From assembly GCA_039602395.1 (NCBI GenBank), contig JBCNJP010000027.1, positions 38,962,486 through 39,026,485 on the forward strand: a DNA stretch of 64,000 nucleotides. The letters are read 5' to 3'. Position 1 is the stretch's first letter. The number at the start of each line of letters is the position of its first letter. This stretch comes from Deinandra increscens subsp. villosa. Lineage: Eukaryota > Streptophyta > Magnoliopsida > Asterales > Asteraceae. The translations under genes and the position numbers were made by a program. The notes under the pieces are model-generated. The model was given only the letters and a program-made list of their open reading frames with translations, was not told the origin of the DNA and did no database searches. Positions 1 to 10,204 of the stretch are shown here, in pieces.

Positions 1-556
1 ACGAATCAAAGGTCAAGAAGGCTCGGTCGTGAGGGAAATTAACTCGTTGTTCATCCATTTAGAAGGAAGTTCAAATCAGCAGAACCGTTATGAAATTTTT
101 AAAAAAACCAAAAAGAAAAATATATAGAACATCTAGATACATTTAATTTAGGTATATATAGAATATCAAATCTTTCTAGAATACGAAATCAAATCCTATA
201 AATCAAATATATCTAGACCGGTAAGACTGACTAAACCAATTAATGGTTTCTATTAATCTTTGAATTTTGTCACCCATGACATGCTTAATTTGTACTCCTA
301 ATGTAACTCTAAACCTGCTCGCACGTTGTTACTAAATTTCAGTTGCCCGGCCCAAATCTGAATTATTTGTTTATTTTATTTATTTCAAACAAACAACCGG
401 TCAAAGTTGACTTAGATATACTCTAGCTTCGTGAGGGTCACAAACCCACTCTTTTCTAACTAGCATTGTTTTCAAATCGATCCTATAAATTAATTAATGT
501 CTAACATTGTTTTTAAGTCAATATATAGGCAATAACATAACAGTGCAGAATTAACA
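1..556. other. Upstream region of the expansin gene, no gene seen
   Basis: AT-rich sequence without a convincing ORF or repeat. It should hold the promoter and 5' leader of the expansin gene that starts at 557. Confidence 0.5.
484..490 (+). promoter_or_regulatory. Possible TATA box of the expansin gene
   Basis: TATAAAT lies about 67 bases before the expansin ATG, which would leave a short 5' leader. The region is AT-rich, so chance matches are likely. Confidence 0.3.
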
Positions 557-740
557 ATGGCTTCATTTCATAGTTCAGGCGGCCTACTTTACCTCATCCT
601 AATTGTGATCACCATATTCGCCGCCTCCTTGGATTCGGTGAAGGCCGCATATGCTGCTGTTCCGACTGTGTACCGCCCAAGCGCATGGACTCTTGCTCAT
701 GCCACATTTTATGGAGACGAGTCGGCATCTTCAACCATGG
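557..740 (+). CDS. Alpha-expansin, exon 1
   Basis: First 61 codons plus one base of an alpha-expansin. Residues 1-30 form a hydrophobic secretion signal (LLYLILIVITIFAAS), as expected for a cell-wall protein. The start of the double-psi beta-barrel domain follows, with the family motif ATFYGDE at residues 49-55. The exon ends after ATG G at 740, before a GTACGT donor. The reading frame continues in exon 2 at 10205 (phase 1) to give MGGACGYG, one of the most conserved expansin blocks. An intron at this position is common in alpha-expansins. The reading frame stays open past the donor to 811, so this ORF alone would look like an unrelated 84-aa protein. Confidence 0.9.
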
Positions 741-814
741 GTACGTCTGTCCTACTTCTTCTCTCTTTAATTAATTATTACACGTACGTACAAGATGGAA
801 AAAACAATTAATTA

Positions 815-1179
815 AAGGAAAATTGGAATTTAATAATACAAGTTTTAAGTGATTGGCGGATAATAATATGAGTTTCACATTTGCATCACAATAATACAAA
901 TTAAACATGTTGGTGATTATAATGATACGCCGTTAGTTTTTTATCTTTCGATTAGGGTTCGAATCAACTCTAATCGAAAGATAAGAGAAAGAAACAAAAA
1001 GAAAAGGAAGAAACCTCATATTATTATCCTAATCGAACCCTAATCGAAATATAAAAAATAATGACGTATCATTATAATCACCAACATGTTTAATTCGTAT
1101 TATTGTGATGCAAATATGAAACTCATATTATTGTCCGCCAATCACTTAAAACTTGTATTATTAAATTCCAATTTTCCTT
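815..1179. mobile_element. Foldback MITE, 365 bp
   Basis: The two halves are near-perfect inverted repeats. AAGGAAAATTGGAATTTAAT at 815 returns as its complement ending at 1179, and the arms run for about 130-150 bases each, with a short A/G-rich centre. There is no ORF. The long arms suggest a MULE-type or foldback MITE. The target duplication is unclear because both flanks are AATTAA-like. Confidence 0.8.
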
Positions 1180-1200
1180 AATTAAATTCCTCCCTTAATT

Positions 1201-1204
<4 letters not shown>

Positions 1205-1260
<56 letters not shown>
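1205..1260. repeat. (TA)n microsatellite, first of many
   Basis: Pure TA dinucleotides. Equivalent tracts separate the elements described here at about 1453-1499, 1687-1732, 2276-2330, 2509-2528, 2771-2817, 8216-8243, 8347-8370, 8786-8822, 9564-9574, 13517-13568, 13637-13676, 14164-14177, 14356-14365, 21181-21242, 25745-25776, 26696-26742, 37736-37760 and 63897-63912. They always abut element ends. Confidence 0.95.
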
Positions 1261-1262
<2 letters not shown>

Positions 1263-1447
1263 GTGAGGTTCATTGTAGACACTTTCGCATGTGAAATAGC
1301 TCTTTTTCACATGTGAAAGTTTCTAATTAATGAGAAAAAAGAAAAAAAGAAAAAAGAAAATTAATCACAACCATTAGATCAAGAGATCTAATGGTGAAAA
1401 AGGGTGTCTACCTGTCTACACTTATGAGGGTGTCTACAATGAACTTT

Positions 1448-1453
<6 letters not shown>
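1261..1453. mobile_element. (TA)n-flanked element, family E (copy 1)
   Basis: About 193 bp between TA tracts. The left end reads TAGGGTGAGGTTCATTGTAG, and the right end is the complement of TAGTGAAAAGTTCATTGTAG. Internally it has the palindrome TTTCACATGTGAAA around 1305-1318 and an inverted TTAGATC...GATCTAA pair near 1374-1392. No ORF. Confidence 0.75.
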
Positions 1454-1499
<46 letters not shown>

Positions 1500-1503
<4 letters not shown>

Positions 1504-1683
1504 TAGGTTCAAATGAGAACTTTTTCTTTTGAGAACTTTTGAGAACCAATTTGGGCCACTAATTTTCAAGGGGGGAGCATTCAAATTCATGGGGGGGGGG
1601 GGGTGGTTTCCATATATATAAACTAGTGGCTAAGATTAGTTCTTTTTGGTTCTCAAACCCAATTAGTTCTCAAATGATCCTCT

Positions 1684-1686
<3 letters not shown>
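1500..1686. mobile_element. (TA)n-flanked element, family A (copy 1)
   Basis: The family A pattern is a left end TAGGGTTAGGTTCAAATGAG, a repeated GAGAACTTTTGAGAACCA block, a G-run, the sequence CCATATATATAAACTAGTGG, and a right end complementary to TAGGGAGAGGATCATTTGAG. It is non-coding and about 180 bp. Here the G-run is about 14 bases. Confidence 0.8.
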
Positions 1687-1732
<46 letters not shown>

Positions 1733-1736
<4 letters not shown>

Positions 1737-2243
1737 AAGGTTCATTGTAGACACCCCCAATTAGTGGGGGCCCTAAGCATGTGTGAGAGGTGGTGACGGA
1801 ACAAGGCCCATATTTTTAAAAATTTTGTATATATATTATTCTTTTTAAATCAAATTTATAAAATTCTAAAAGTTTAACTAATTAGTTATTTAATATTTAG
1901 CCATTTAGAGCCTAATTTCAATTCAAACTATAATTTTCTTATGTTTATTGTTGTAACATTTTTTGTCTTATTTAATAACTTTTTCTTTTTACAAATCTCT
2001 CGAATGGGGCCCATTTTTTTAAACTCGAATAGGGACCATGAATCCTCAGGATCGGCCTTGTCCCCAATAAGAGTAGACATGTAGACACTTTTTTTCACCA
2101 TTAGATCTCTTTATCTAATGGTTGTGATTATATTCTTTTTTTCTTTTTTTTTCTTTTTTCTTATTATTCAGAAAATTTCACATGTTAACATATGTAAAAA
2201 AGAGTCATTTCATATGCGAAAGTGTCTACAATGAATCTCACCC
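1733..2243. mobile_element. Family E (copy 2, reversed) with an inserted segment
   Basis: E ends are present in reverse orientation, with GTGAAAGGTTCATTGTAGAC at 1733 and ...AATGAATCTCACCC ending at 2243. About 290 bases of unrelated AT-rich sequence (about 1772-2062) split the element after its first 40 bases. The insert starts and ends near GGAACAAGGCC and GGCCTTGTCCC, a short inverted repeat. A further 26-base fragment of the E end lies at 2250-2275, directly before the next TA tract. Confidence 0.65.
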
Positions 2244-2273
2244 TATATAGTGAAAGGTTCATTGTAGACACCC

Positions 2274-2330
<57 letters not shown>

Positions 2331-2333
<3 letters not shown>

Positions 2334-2508
2334 AGAGGATCATTTGAGAACTAATTGGTTTTGAGAACTTTTGAGAACCAATTTGAGCCACTATTTATAT
2401 ATAAGGAAATTCCCCCCATGAATTTGAGTGGTCTCCCCTGAAAATTAGTGGCCCAGAATGGTTCTCAAAAGTTCTCAAAACCAATTGGTTCTCATTTGAA
2501 CCTAACCC
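2331..2508. mobile_element. Family A (copy 2, reversed)
   Basis: Starts GGGAGAGGATCATTTGAGAA and ends TTCTCATTTGAACCTAACCC, the reverse of copy 1. The central G-run is short (CCCCCC on this strand). Confidence 0.8.
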
Positions 2509-2528
2509 TATATATATATATATATATA

Positions 2529-2768
2529 GAGTCAAGTTACGCTACATCCACAAAAAACACTACATCCACTGCGGATTGATCTGGGGCGTCCATTAAGATC
2601 ATCCAATGGCCAAGATCTATGGTGTTTTCGCCTATGGCGTTTTTCGACGGGAAAAAAAACACCATAGGCGAAAACACCATAGATCTTGGCCATTGGATGA
2701 TCTTGATGGACGCCCCAGATCAATCCGCATTGGATGTGGTGTTTTTGGTAGATGTATTTTACCCTAAA

Positions 2769-2770
<2 letters not shown>
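2529..2770. mobile_element. Family F foldback element
   Basis: A 242-bp element between TA tracts. Arms of about 75 bases (about 2570-2644 and 2653-2729) are almost exact inverted repeats around a centre of about 8 bases. Ends are TAGAGTCAAGTTACGCTACA on the left and the complement of TAGGTTTAGGGTAAAATACA on the right. ORFs crossing it on both strands arise from the palindrome. Confidence 0.8.
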
Positions 2771-2819
<49 letters not shown>

Positions 2820-3472
2820 TTATGTTCAAATGGAAACTTTTTATTTTGAGAACTTTTGAGAACCAAACCTCAACCACTCATCTGCGTGTTTTTTTTTTTT
2901 GGATCTGACGGCGCTAAATTGTTTAACATCTTCAGCGTTATTTTACACGCTTAATTAATTAAAAGAAAAGACACGGAGTCTTTTTACCTTTAAATGAAAC
3001 ACGCATACATAATTTTAGTTACGCATCAACAAACAACAACGCAAACCTTAAATTTTTATACACAAATCAAACATATGTTCATCTTTTTCACGCAATTGAA
3101 TAAAAATCACTAAGCAAAACATAATCTAATTACGCAAACCAAGAACAAAAACGACGCAGAAGATTATCATTTACTCGTTTCTCCACGTAAAGCAATAACT
3201 AAGATCGGAACAACAATATAACGCATGTTCATTATAATCACATTATCATAATCACGCATTTTAAACACATCATTATAATCACGCATTTACTCGTTTCTCC
3301 ACGTAAAGCAATAACTAAGATCGGAACAACAATATAACGCATGTTCATTATGATAATAACGCAAACAAAAAAAATAAAATCCATCTTCATTAAAACCATC
3401 TTCAAAACAAAGAACAACATCGTCTAAACTCCATCAAAAGAACCCACAAAATGAAGTTACAGAAACATAGAA

Positions 3473-3811
3473 CTAGACAAAGGAAGCAAGGAAATCGATC
3501 TTTAAATCAACAGAAACTTTTATCAGCTGCATGATCTTCCAAATAGCTTGAACCTGGTCCTCGTCAGCTATCCCCAGGTCTGCCAAAAACAAAACAGAAA
3601 TATCACGCAATGACGAAGGAGTCATTGCAAGTAACGAATCCATGATTCTGTCACGATCAGTAACACCAGCTTTTAACACCTTCTGGTGTTGCTTCAAAAC
3701 ATCACTAAACAGAACATCCTTATTGAAATGCTTCATCACTTTATCACGCAATTTCTGTTTCAGTAGATCAGAAGAAGGTGGGGTCGTTGATGACGAACAT
3801 GAAGAGGCCAT
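3473..3811 (-). CDS. Small hypothetical protein inside the MULE (112 aa)
   Basis: Uninterrupted ORF from ATG at 3811 to the stop at 3473. The protein starts MASSCSSSTTPPSSD, then turns helical and charged (LLKQKLRDKVMKHFNKD), and ends in a leucine/isoleucine-rich stretch. I recognise no domain. An upstream in-frame start at 3895 would add a hydrophobic leader, but the MASS start matches the neighbour at 4065. It is divergently oriented to that neighbour, 253 bases away. It could be an accessory protein of the element or a captured gene. Confidence 0.45.
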   Translation of the reverse strand: MASSCSSSTTPPSSDLLKQKLRDKVMKHFNKDVLFSDVLKQHQKVLKAGVTDRDRIMDSLLAMTPSSLRDISVLFLADLGIADEDQVQAIWKIMQLIKVSVDLKIDFLASFV

Positions 3812-4064
3812 TTTCCAGAATGAAGGATTGTAGATTATCACTGAACTCAAAACAAAAAATATAAATAACTCAAAGCCACTATATAAAGACGTCATAAACC
3901 ATAATTCTAAAATCGGACGGTCTAGAATGAAACGTCAAAATTATTTTAAAAAAATACATTTAAAAATAATAAAATAACACATCGCCTATATAAACAAATG
4001 AAAGGTAAAGCCTAAAACCATCATTTTCATTGGAAAACACAAAACACCACCAAAACAAAAAACG

Positions 4065-4409
4065 ATGGCTTCTTCCTCCTCTACATCACAAGCAGACAAG
4101 ATGGTGAAGGCTCTTCTGAAAAACAAAATAGAAGATAAAAAGCTAATGGATCAGATAACATAAAAAGGAACTCCTTAGGGATGCTAACAGTCCCGACTTC
4201 AAATAACGTCAGGGATGATATCAACCTCGTTACATACGGAGCTCATTCCAGAAGATATAATAGCATTCCTTGAGAATGCTATTGCCTACGTTTCTGAACA
4301 AATAAGGTTGGACACTGAGATAGCTGAGAATGTCAAGGAACTGCTGCAACAAACTCTAGATAAAAATAAACGCAAGCAAAATGGATTGAAAGGGATCGAA
4401 AAATTCTAG
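4065..4409 (+). pseudogene. Small broken ORF inside the MULE, possible paralogue of the 3473-3811 protein
   Basis: ATG at 4065 opens MASSSSTSQADKMVKALLKN and stops after 32 codons (about 4161). Similar charged helical sequence resumes in other frames (KKELLRDANSPDFK around 4163, then from 4215 a 64-codon frame ending KGIEKF at 4409). At least two frameshifts are needed. The MASS start and the LLK.K..DK pattern resemble the neighbouring minus-strand ORF, which suggests an old inverted duplication. TATATAAA at 3987-3994 could be its TATA box. Confidence 0.4.
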
Positions 4410-4720
4410 TATAAACATGTTTAGTTTCCGTCTTCTTTTTCCAAAAATGTAATGTTTACATTCTAATAAAATATATCGATCATCCTTGACTTTCAAAAAA
4501 TAACTCCTATTGAAATTACGCAAAACAAAAGAAAACATGCATCAGCTTCTCAAAAAACCCAAAAACATAAAAAAGTAAATAACGCAACTATTATCACAAT
4601 TACGCATTTTGAAATTACGCATGCGGTATATAAAAAACGCAAGTTAAAAAAAACGCATAATTGAACCTTCACTATTATTAAAAAACAATGCATCTATTAA
4701 TATACTAAAACGCATGTGAT

Positions 4721-7302
4721 TTACAAATTTACGCAAGTGCATCTATTGGTCACCAGCTTCGTTAACTGCAGGGCCTTTGTTAGCTTTGCATGTCCTTCTA
4801 TCATGGCCAAACAAGACGCACACCAAGCAATTCCGGCTCCTTTTGCCGGCACGGCTACTCGCTTGTTCCTTCTTTGATTTAATTCTTTTATGAGAGCCAC
4901 GTCCTTTGTTTTTAATACCACCAGGAAGTTTGTGCTTCCATCAACATGCTGATTGGCTCTTAAAATCTCAGCAAACCTAGCTCTGTGATTTTTAGGAACA
5001 ACTGGTCGATTATCTTCATCAGCCTTCTTCGCCATTTCCTTCATTTGATCCCTTACAGAGCACAAGGTCTCGAGGTCTGGAGATAGTCGATTAATAATGT
5101 ATTCATAGGAAGACATGATATCACGCAAAACCTTGTCTACTTCATGAGCATTAGCAAAATTAGAATCGCTGCTGAGGGGCATAGCTTTTTTTTCCTTTAT
5201 TAGGTGCAGCTTCCTTTGTCCAACGCTTCATAATGTACTTTTGGGATTTCAAGTACCTCAAACATGGTTAATACGTAAAACACATGCGAGCACAACAAAC
5301 CATAACGCTCAAAGCGTTTACAGCTACAGGTGCATGTGATATTACCATCAATCCTTGTGAAGTCAACCTAAAAAATGAAAAAACACACATAATCACGTAA
5401 ACTGTATTTTAAAAAATAACGCAAGCTTATATTACAATTCACGCATAGCTATAACATTACTTACTTCCAACAGACTAGGACCATAAGCATCATGACCTTG
5501 ATAAGAACCTTGGCAGTATTCTCACCAGGTATGGTGTTCATGCCAAAACAGTTCCTGGTGCTGCAATATAACTCATCTTGTACATCATTAAACATGTCCC
5601 TCGTGTATACGCGTGCAGCTTGTTCCTCAATTGGAAATTCAGTCCACATGTCAGGAAAAGAGTATTTGGAGTCATGGTCATTCTTCTGACGGGTGTGTCT
5701 TTGAATCTCAAGAGAAGCTTCATAATGGTTAAAAAATTCAAAAAGTATCATCTGGGAATTTGTAACCTAAGAAAAAAATGATTCTCACTCTCTAATCTAG
5801 AGGTCGTGCACATGAGACCAGACATCCACTCATCTCGAAAAAACGCAGGAATCCACATCTCACTCATCTCAAACATCTCCCTCAACCACTTGTTAGATGC
5901 CAAATCAAAATCATTCATGATTTTTAGCCACTCCGCATCAAAACATTCAGGTTCAATAGAATCTGTCCACACAATGCTACACATTGCCTCTTTAAACTCG
6001 TGATCATTACACAAGGCAGGCCCAACCTTAAAAAAAGACATTAAAAAAATGCAACACATAAAAATGTAAACACGCATGAACAAAATATAAATAAAGCAAT
6101 CATTAAAAATAATTACGCATGGCATTATAAAAGTCACATCAACCTATAAATTACGCAAACCCAAACCTTATCAGCAACTTTCTTCATTATGTGCCACATG
6201 GACAGTCTATGACGACACTGGTAAAATATAGCATCAATTGTAATCTTCATCGCAGGGTCTTGGTCTGTAACTCCAACCTTAGGCTGAGATCCAAAGGACT
6301 TCAAAAACATTTCAAGAAGCCACTTATATGACTCCGTTGTTTTAGATGACAACAGTCCAGCACCAAATGAAAAATTACGAAAATGGTTATCAATTCCAGT
6401 GAAAGGAACAAAAACAATCTTGTACCTATAATAAAAATTTGCTTAATTATAATCACGCATATTATAATAATAATAACGCATGCAATAATCATTATCACGC
6501 AAGTGATAAGAATAAAACCATACTTGTTTGTGTTAAAGGTTGCATCAAAAGAAACAATCTCTCCAAATGCTTGATAGTTGTCTTTGGATTCACCATCACT
6601 CCAGAACATTCCAGTTAGTTTCCCCTCATCATCAACTGTGTACTCAAATGAATAATCAGGAAGGTAATCTTTCTTGTTCAGCATCCTTCTAACAACCATC
6701 TCAGCATCATACTCACCAATATAGCAGTTTAGGTCCCTTTTAAAGTTCTTGCATTCAATAACAGTCGCTCCAACATTCTCAAAACCTCCATATTTTTCCT
6801 CATCACATTAAACGCTTTAACAGGACCAAGGTTAATAAAAGATAGTTCATATATCAATGATTCCCGAACTGTTTTCAGATGCCTGGCGTTTGAGCAAAGA
6901 AAATGTATGTCTTCTTGACCAACAAGGTAGTGGTTGTGCCCCTCCACGAATTTATGCACTTTGTAAGATAAACCATCGCTCGAAGTGTACACAATATGTG
7001 CAATGCAACCAGTACGGGTAGAAAACTTCTTCCTAGGTTTTACTTTGTTTTTCCCCTTTCCAGACACGGTACTCGAATCATACTTCTTGCAGGGTTTGTT
7101 ACCTTGTTTGGAACAAACAAAATGCCTCCCCTTAATGACACCTGACACTTCATATTGAGATCCTTTCCTAAATGTAAATCCAGATTGTTTAGCATATTCA
7201 TAGTAGAATGCCTCAGCTTCATTCAACGAAGAAAATATCATGCCTTCTTCAGGTTTAGCTGACATTGGAACTGATGGAATGTAACATTCTTCATTTCTTA
7301 AT
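4721..7302 (-). pseudogene. FAR1/FRS-like MULE transposase, multi-exon, frameshifted
   Basis: Domains read in order on -. First is a FAR1 DNA-binding domain (about 7275-6900) with the C...C...HNH zinc-finger layout (FVCSKQG, RTGCIAHI, FVEGHNHYLV). The MULE DDE core follows: SFDATFNTNKY near 6550, after which exons join 6524 to 6425; TDQDPAMK near 6250; the exon ends at 6167 and resumes at 6026; TTSRLESEN near 5780 holds the acidic third motif. Then comes a SWIM finger (CSC..., CSH) in an exon starting at 5367, and a C-terminal tail to 4721. Frameshifts occur near 6795 (an A5 run), 5760, 5500, and twice between 5240 and 5180. FAR1/FRS proteins are domesticated MULE transposases, but the TA-flanked context argues for a transposon copy. 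N-terminal exon(s) above 7302 were not found. Confidence 0.8.
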
Positions 7303-8215
7303 ATTGTAAATGACGCAAACGCATAATAAGTAATCACGCAAACAGTATTTTAGTAATCACGCAACGTACACCTTATAACGTGTTCACACTATACAATAAA
7401 AAAATATAACGCAACTTATGAATAATAATAACGCAAACTGTTTGCCTAAGCAAATTTCGCAATAAAACTAAATACCGTAATAACGCAATTTCATTAACAA
7501 AACGCATGCAAAACAGAAACATGTTGAAAAAATCACATCAAAACTAACTTCAATAAACTCGATCTACGAAACAACTATACCTGTTAATAACGCATTGTAA
7601 CGACTGCAAAACATGCGAACAATAACTGATCTAAAAACTCGATCTGCGAAACAACTACACCTGTTAATTACGCATTTGTAACGATTACAAAACATGTAAA
7701 CAATAACTGATCTAAAATCACGAAAAAATAACTTCAAAAGACTTCGATCAAAATCAAATCACATTAACCAGCTTCGAGCATCATCACAACAGAGTTACGC
7801 ATAAAAAACACAGGTTCATGTTCATGCCTAAGATACAAATCATACCAAACGCAAGTTCATGCTCAGGTTCCATGATCCCGATCGCAGATCGAATAGCTTT
7901 CAATAATTCAATAATCGCTTCAAAAACGCAAAAAAAAAAACTATTGAAAAATTTGAATGTTGATAATGAGATCCGAATCTCCTATAGAATTATTAGCCCG
8001 CTAGAAATATAGGGCAATGATGTTCTATGTAAAAATATGAGGAAGATAACGGATCCCGGATTATTAGCGCGCTAGAAATCACGCAATCCATATCTTTTAA
8101 ACGGGTAAAATGACGAAAAAGCCCATCCGTTCAAAAACTAAAACTTCCATGTCTCGGCCTCTCCTCCCTTCGCACGCTTCGCACGTAGTTTCTCCTTTGT
8201 ATTTGAACTTTCACC

Positions 8216-8243
<28 letters not shown>

Positions 8244-8246
<3 letters not shown>

Positions 8247-8346
8247 AAACCCCTCATGAATTATAGTGGTCCCCACCTGAAATTAGTGGTTGAGATTTAG
8301 TTCTCAAAAGTTCTTAAAATCAAAAGTTCTCATTTGAACCTAACCC
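8244..8346. mobile_element. Family A (copy 3, reversed, half)
   Basis: Only the half carrying the TAGGGTTAGG end is present; it ends TCTCATTTGAACCTAACCC at 8346. The other side stops at the central GAAAAACCCCTCATGAATT, next to a TA tract. Confidence 0.7.
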
Positions 8347-8370
8347 TATATATATATATATATATATATA

Positions 8371-8782
8371 AAATGAAAACCACTCCGAGTTGGGAAAACT
8401 TTCAAAACTCCTCAAAAACAGGGTCAAAAAGTTTTTTTTTTCATTTAATTTTTTTATGGTGATTCATTAGGTTATAGGCTACCCCTAGGTGGAAAAAAAT
8501 TAAAAAAACGCCTCGGGGATTTTTTTTTTAAAATGTCAAAAAACGGTCTTGTTACATATGTAACATTGTATACATATATTGGTTACATATGTAACAACCG
8601 TTTTTTTAGATTTTTTTAAAAAAATTGCCGGGGCGTTTTTTTGATTTTTTTTCCACGTAGGGGTAGCTTATAACCTAAAGAATCACCATAAAAAAATTTG
8701 AATGAAAAAAAAACTTTTTGACCCCGTTTTTAAAGAGTTTCGAAAATTTTCCCAACTCGGAGTGGTTTTCACCATAACCATC

Positions 8783-8785
<3 letters not shown>
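8371..8785. mobile_element. Family C foldback element (copy 1)
   Basis: About 415 bp with arms of about 190 bases inverted around 8575: AAACCACTCCGAGTTGGGAA near 8376 returns as its complement near 8750. The palindrome GTTACATATGTAAC occurs at 8551-8564 and 8582-8595 around the axis. No ORF. Confidence 0.8.
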
Positions 8786-8822
<37 letters not shown>

Positions 8823-8824
<2 letters not shown>

Positions 8825-9563
8825 GAATGATCAAATAAAAACAAGATCTTATTGTGAAATCACGAAAACAAATATTAAAACCTCTATAACTTCTTCATAC
8901 CTTAATATTTTTTAAAAAAATTTGCAGCAAAAATTTTAGAATTATATCACCTTTAATTCTGGGGAAAAATAAACAATTAAACTTTCATGATTTTTTTATT
9001 ATTGCACAGGTGCAATAATAAGTATTAATTATATTACACATGTGCAATATTAAAAAAAAAGTTAATTTTCTTTTTTATTTTTTCCAGAATTAAAGATAAC
9101 AGAACTATAAGATTTAATTATGGTGCATTTTTTATTAAAAATATTAACGTATGAAAAAGTTATAGAGGTTTTAATATTATTGCATATGTGCAATAATATT
9201 TTTTTATTGCACATGTGTAATAATTAAATATAAAAGAATTTTCTCCAGAGTTGAAGATAACAGAATTATAAGATTTATGGTGTAATTTTTTATAAATTTT
9301 TTTAACGTTTAAAAATATTATAGAGGTTATAATATTATTGCACATCTGCAATAATAATAAAAAATATTTTATTGCACATGTGCAGTAATAAAAAATAAAA
9401 AAATTGATTTTTATAAATTTTTTTCCAGAACTAAAGATAACATAATTCTAAGGATTTTGGTGCAAATTTTTTAAAAGAATATTAACGTATGAAAAACTTA
9501 TAAAGGTTTTAAAATTTGTTTTCGTGTTTCCGCAATAAAAGCTGTTTTCATATGATCTTACTG
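8823..9563. mobile_element. Family D element (copy 1)
   Basis: About 740 bp between TA tracts. It contains four copies, in both orientations, of a block related to CATAACTTTTTCATACG...TTGCACCAAAA (about 8880, 9090, 9250, 9420) and six palindromes of the type ATTGCACATGTGCAAT. No coding sequence. Confidence 0.7.
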
Positions 9564-9574
9564 ATATATATATA

Positions 9575-10056
9575 GGGAGATGATCATTTGAGAACCAATT
9601 GGTTTTGAGACCTTTTGAGAACCATTCTAAACCACTAGTTTATATATATGGAAACCCGCCCCCCCCCCCCCCTCCCACATGAATTATAGTGGTCCCCACA
9701 TGAAATTAGTGGTTGATATTTGGTTCTCAAGAGTTCTCAAAATAAAAAAAAATAAAAAACTTTTTCGTTTGAGAACTTTTAAGAACAATTATGAGCCACT
9801 CATTTTCAAAGGGAAACCACTCGAATTCATGGGGGATTTATGTATATATAAACTAGTGGCTCAGAATTGTTCTCAAATGATTCTTTTCTATATATAGGGT
9901 TATGTTTAAATGAGAACTTTTGAGAACCAAATCTCAACCACTAATTTCAAGTGGGGGCCACTATAATTCATGGGGGGTTTTTCCATATATATAAACTAGT
10001 GGCTTAGAATGGTTCTCAAAAATTCTCAAACCCAATTGGTTCTCAAATGATCATCT
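9575..10056. mobile_element. Cluster of three family A copies, two fused head to head
   Basis: A reversed copy (9575 to about 9745) runs directly into a forward copy (about 9758-9889) with their TAGGGTTAGG ends missing. A complete forward copy follows after TATATATAG (9897 to about 10056). The first carries a C-run of about 14 (9659-9672). Confidence 0.7.
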
Positions 10057-10057
10057 T

Positions 10058-10125
<68 letters not shown>
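10056..10125. repeat. (CT)n then (TA)n microsatellite
   Basis: CT repeats to about 10095, then TA repeats. They end about 75 bases before the expansin exon 2 acceptor. Confidence 0.9.
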
Positions 10126-10131
<6 letters not shown>

Positions 10132-10204
10132 CATATATATATTCTAACATACCAATTAAATAATTAATAAGAATAAATTCTTGAGTGATGGATCATCGAT
10201 GCAG

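Larger units (their letters stand above)
2818..8215 (-). mobile_element. 5.4-kb (TA)n-flanked MULE with FAR1-type transposase remnant
   Basis: The element is bounded by TA tracts. Its left end, TATGGTTATGTTCAAATGGA, and the complement of its right end, TAGGTGAAAGTTCAAATACA, share the GGT..A..GTTCAAAT layout, and the first 65 bases resemble family A. Inside are a FAR1/FRS-like transposase on - and two small divergent ORFs. Non-coding parts (2885-3470, 4420-4720, 7300-8110 and the introns) are strewn with ACGCAA and ACGCAT hexamers, which could be transposase-binding repeats as in other DNA transposons. Boundaries are judged by eye. The transposase is disrupted, so this copy is probably not autonomous. 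Confidence 0.7.
741..10204 (+). other. Expansin intron 1, 9.46 kb, filled with transposons
   Basis: The donor GTACGT at 741 and the acceptor TTGATGCAG-like end (ATGCAG at 10199-10204) join two exons in the same phase. Expansin introns are normally around a hundred to a few hundred bases. This one holds a foldback MITE, about a dozen (TA)n-flanked elements and a 5.4-kb MULE on the opposite strand. Confidence 0.8.

Noticed and set aside
1408..2849. ORFs with Tyr-Ile repeats
   Set aside because: Tyr-Ile strings are translations of (TA)n tracts; the same artefact occurs at 10855, 26594, 26647 and 37709.
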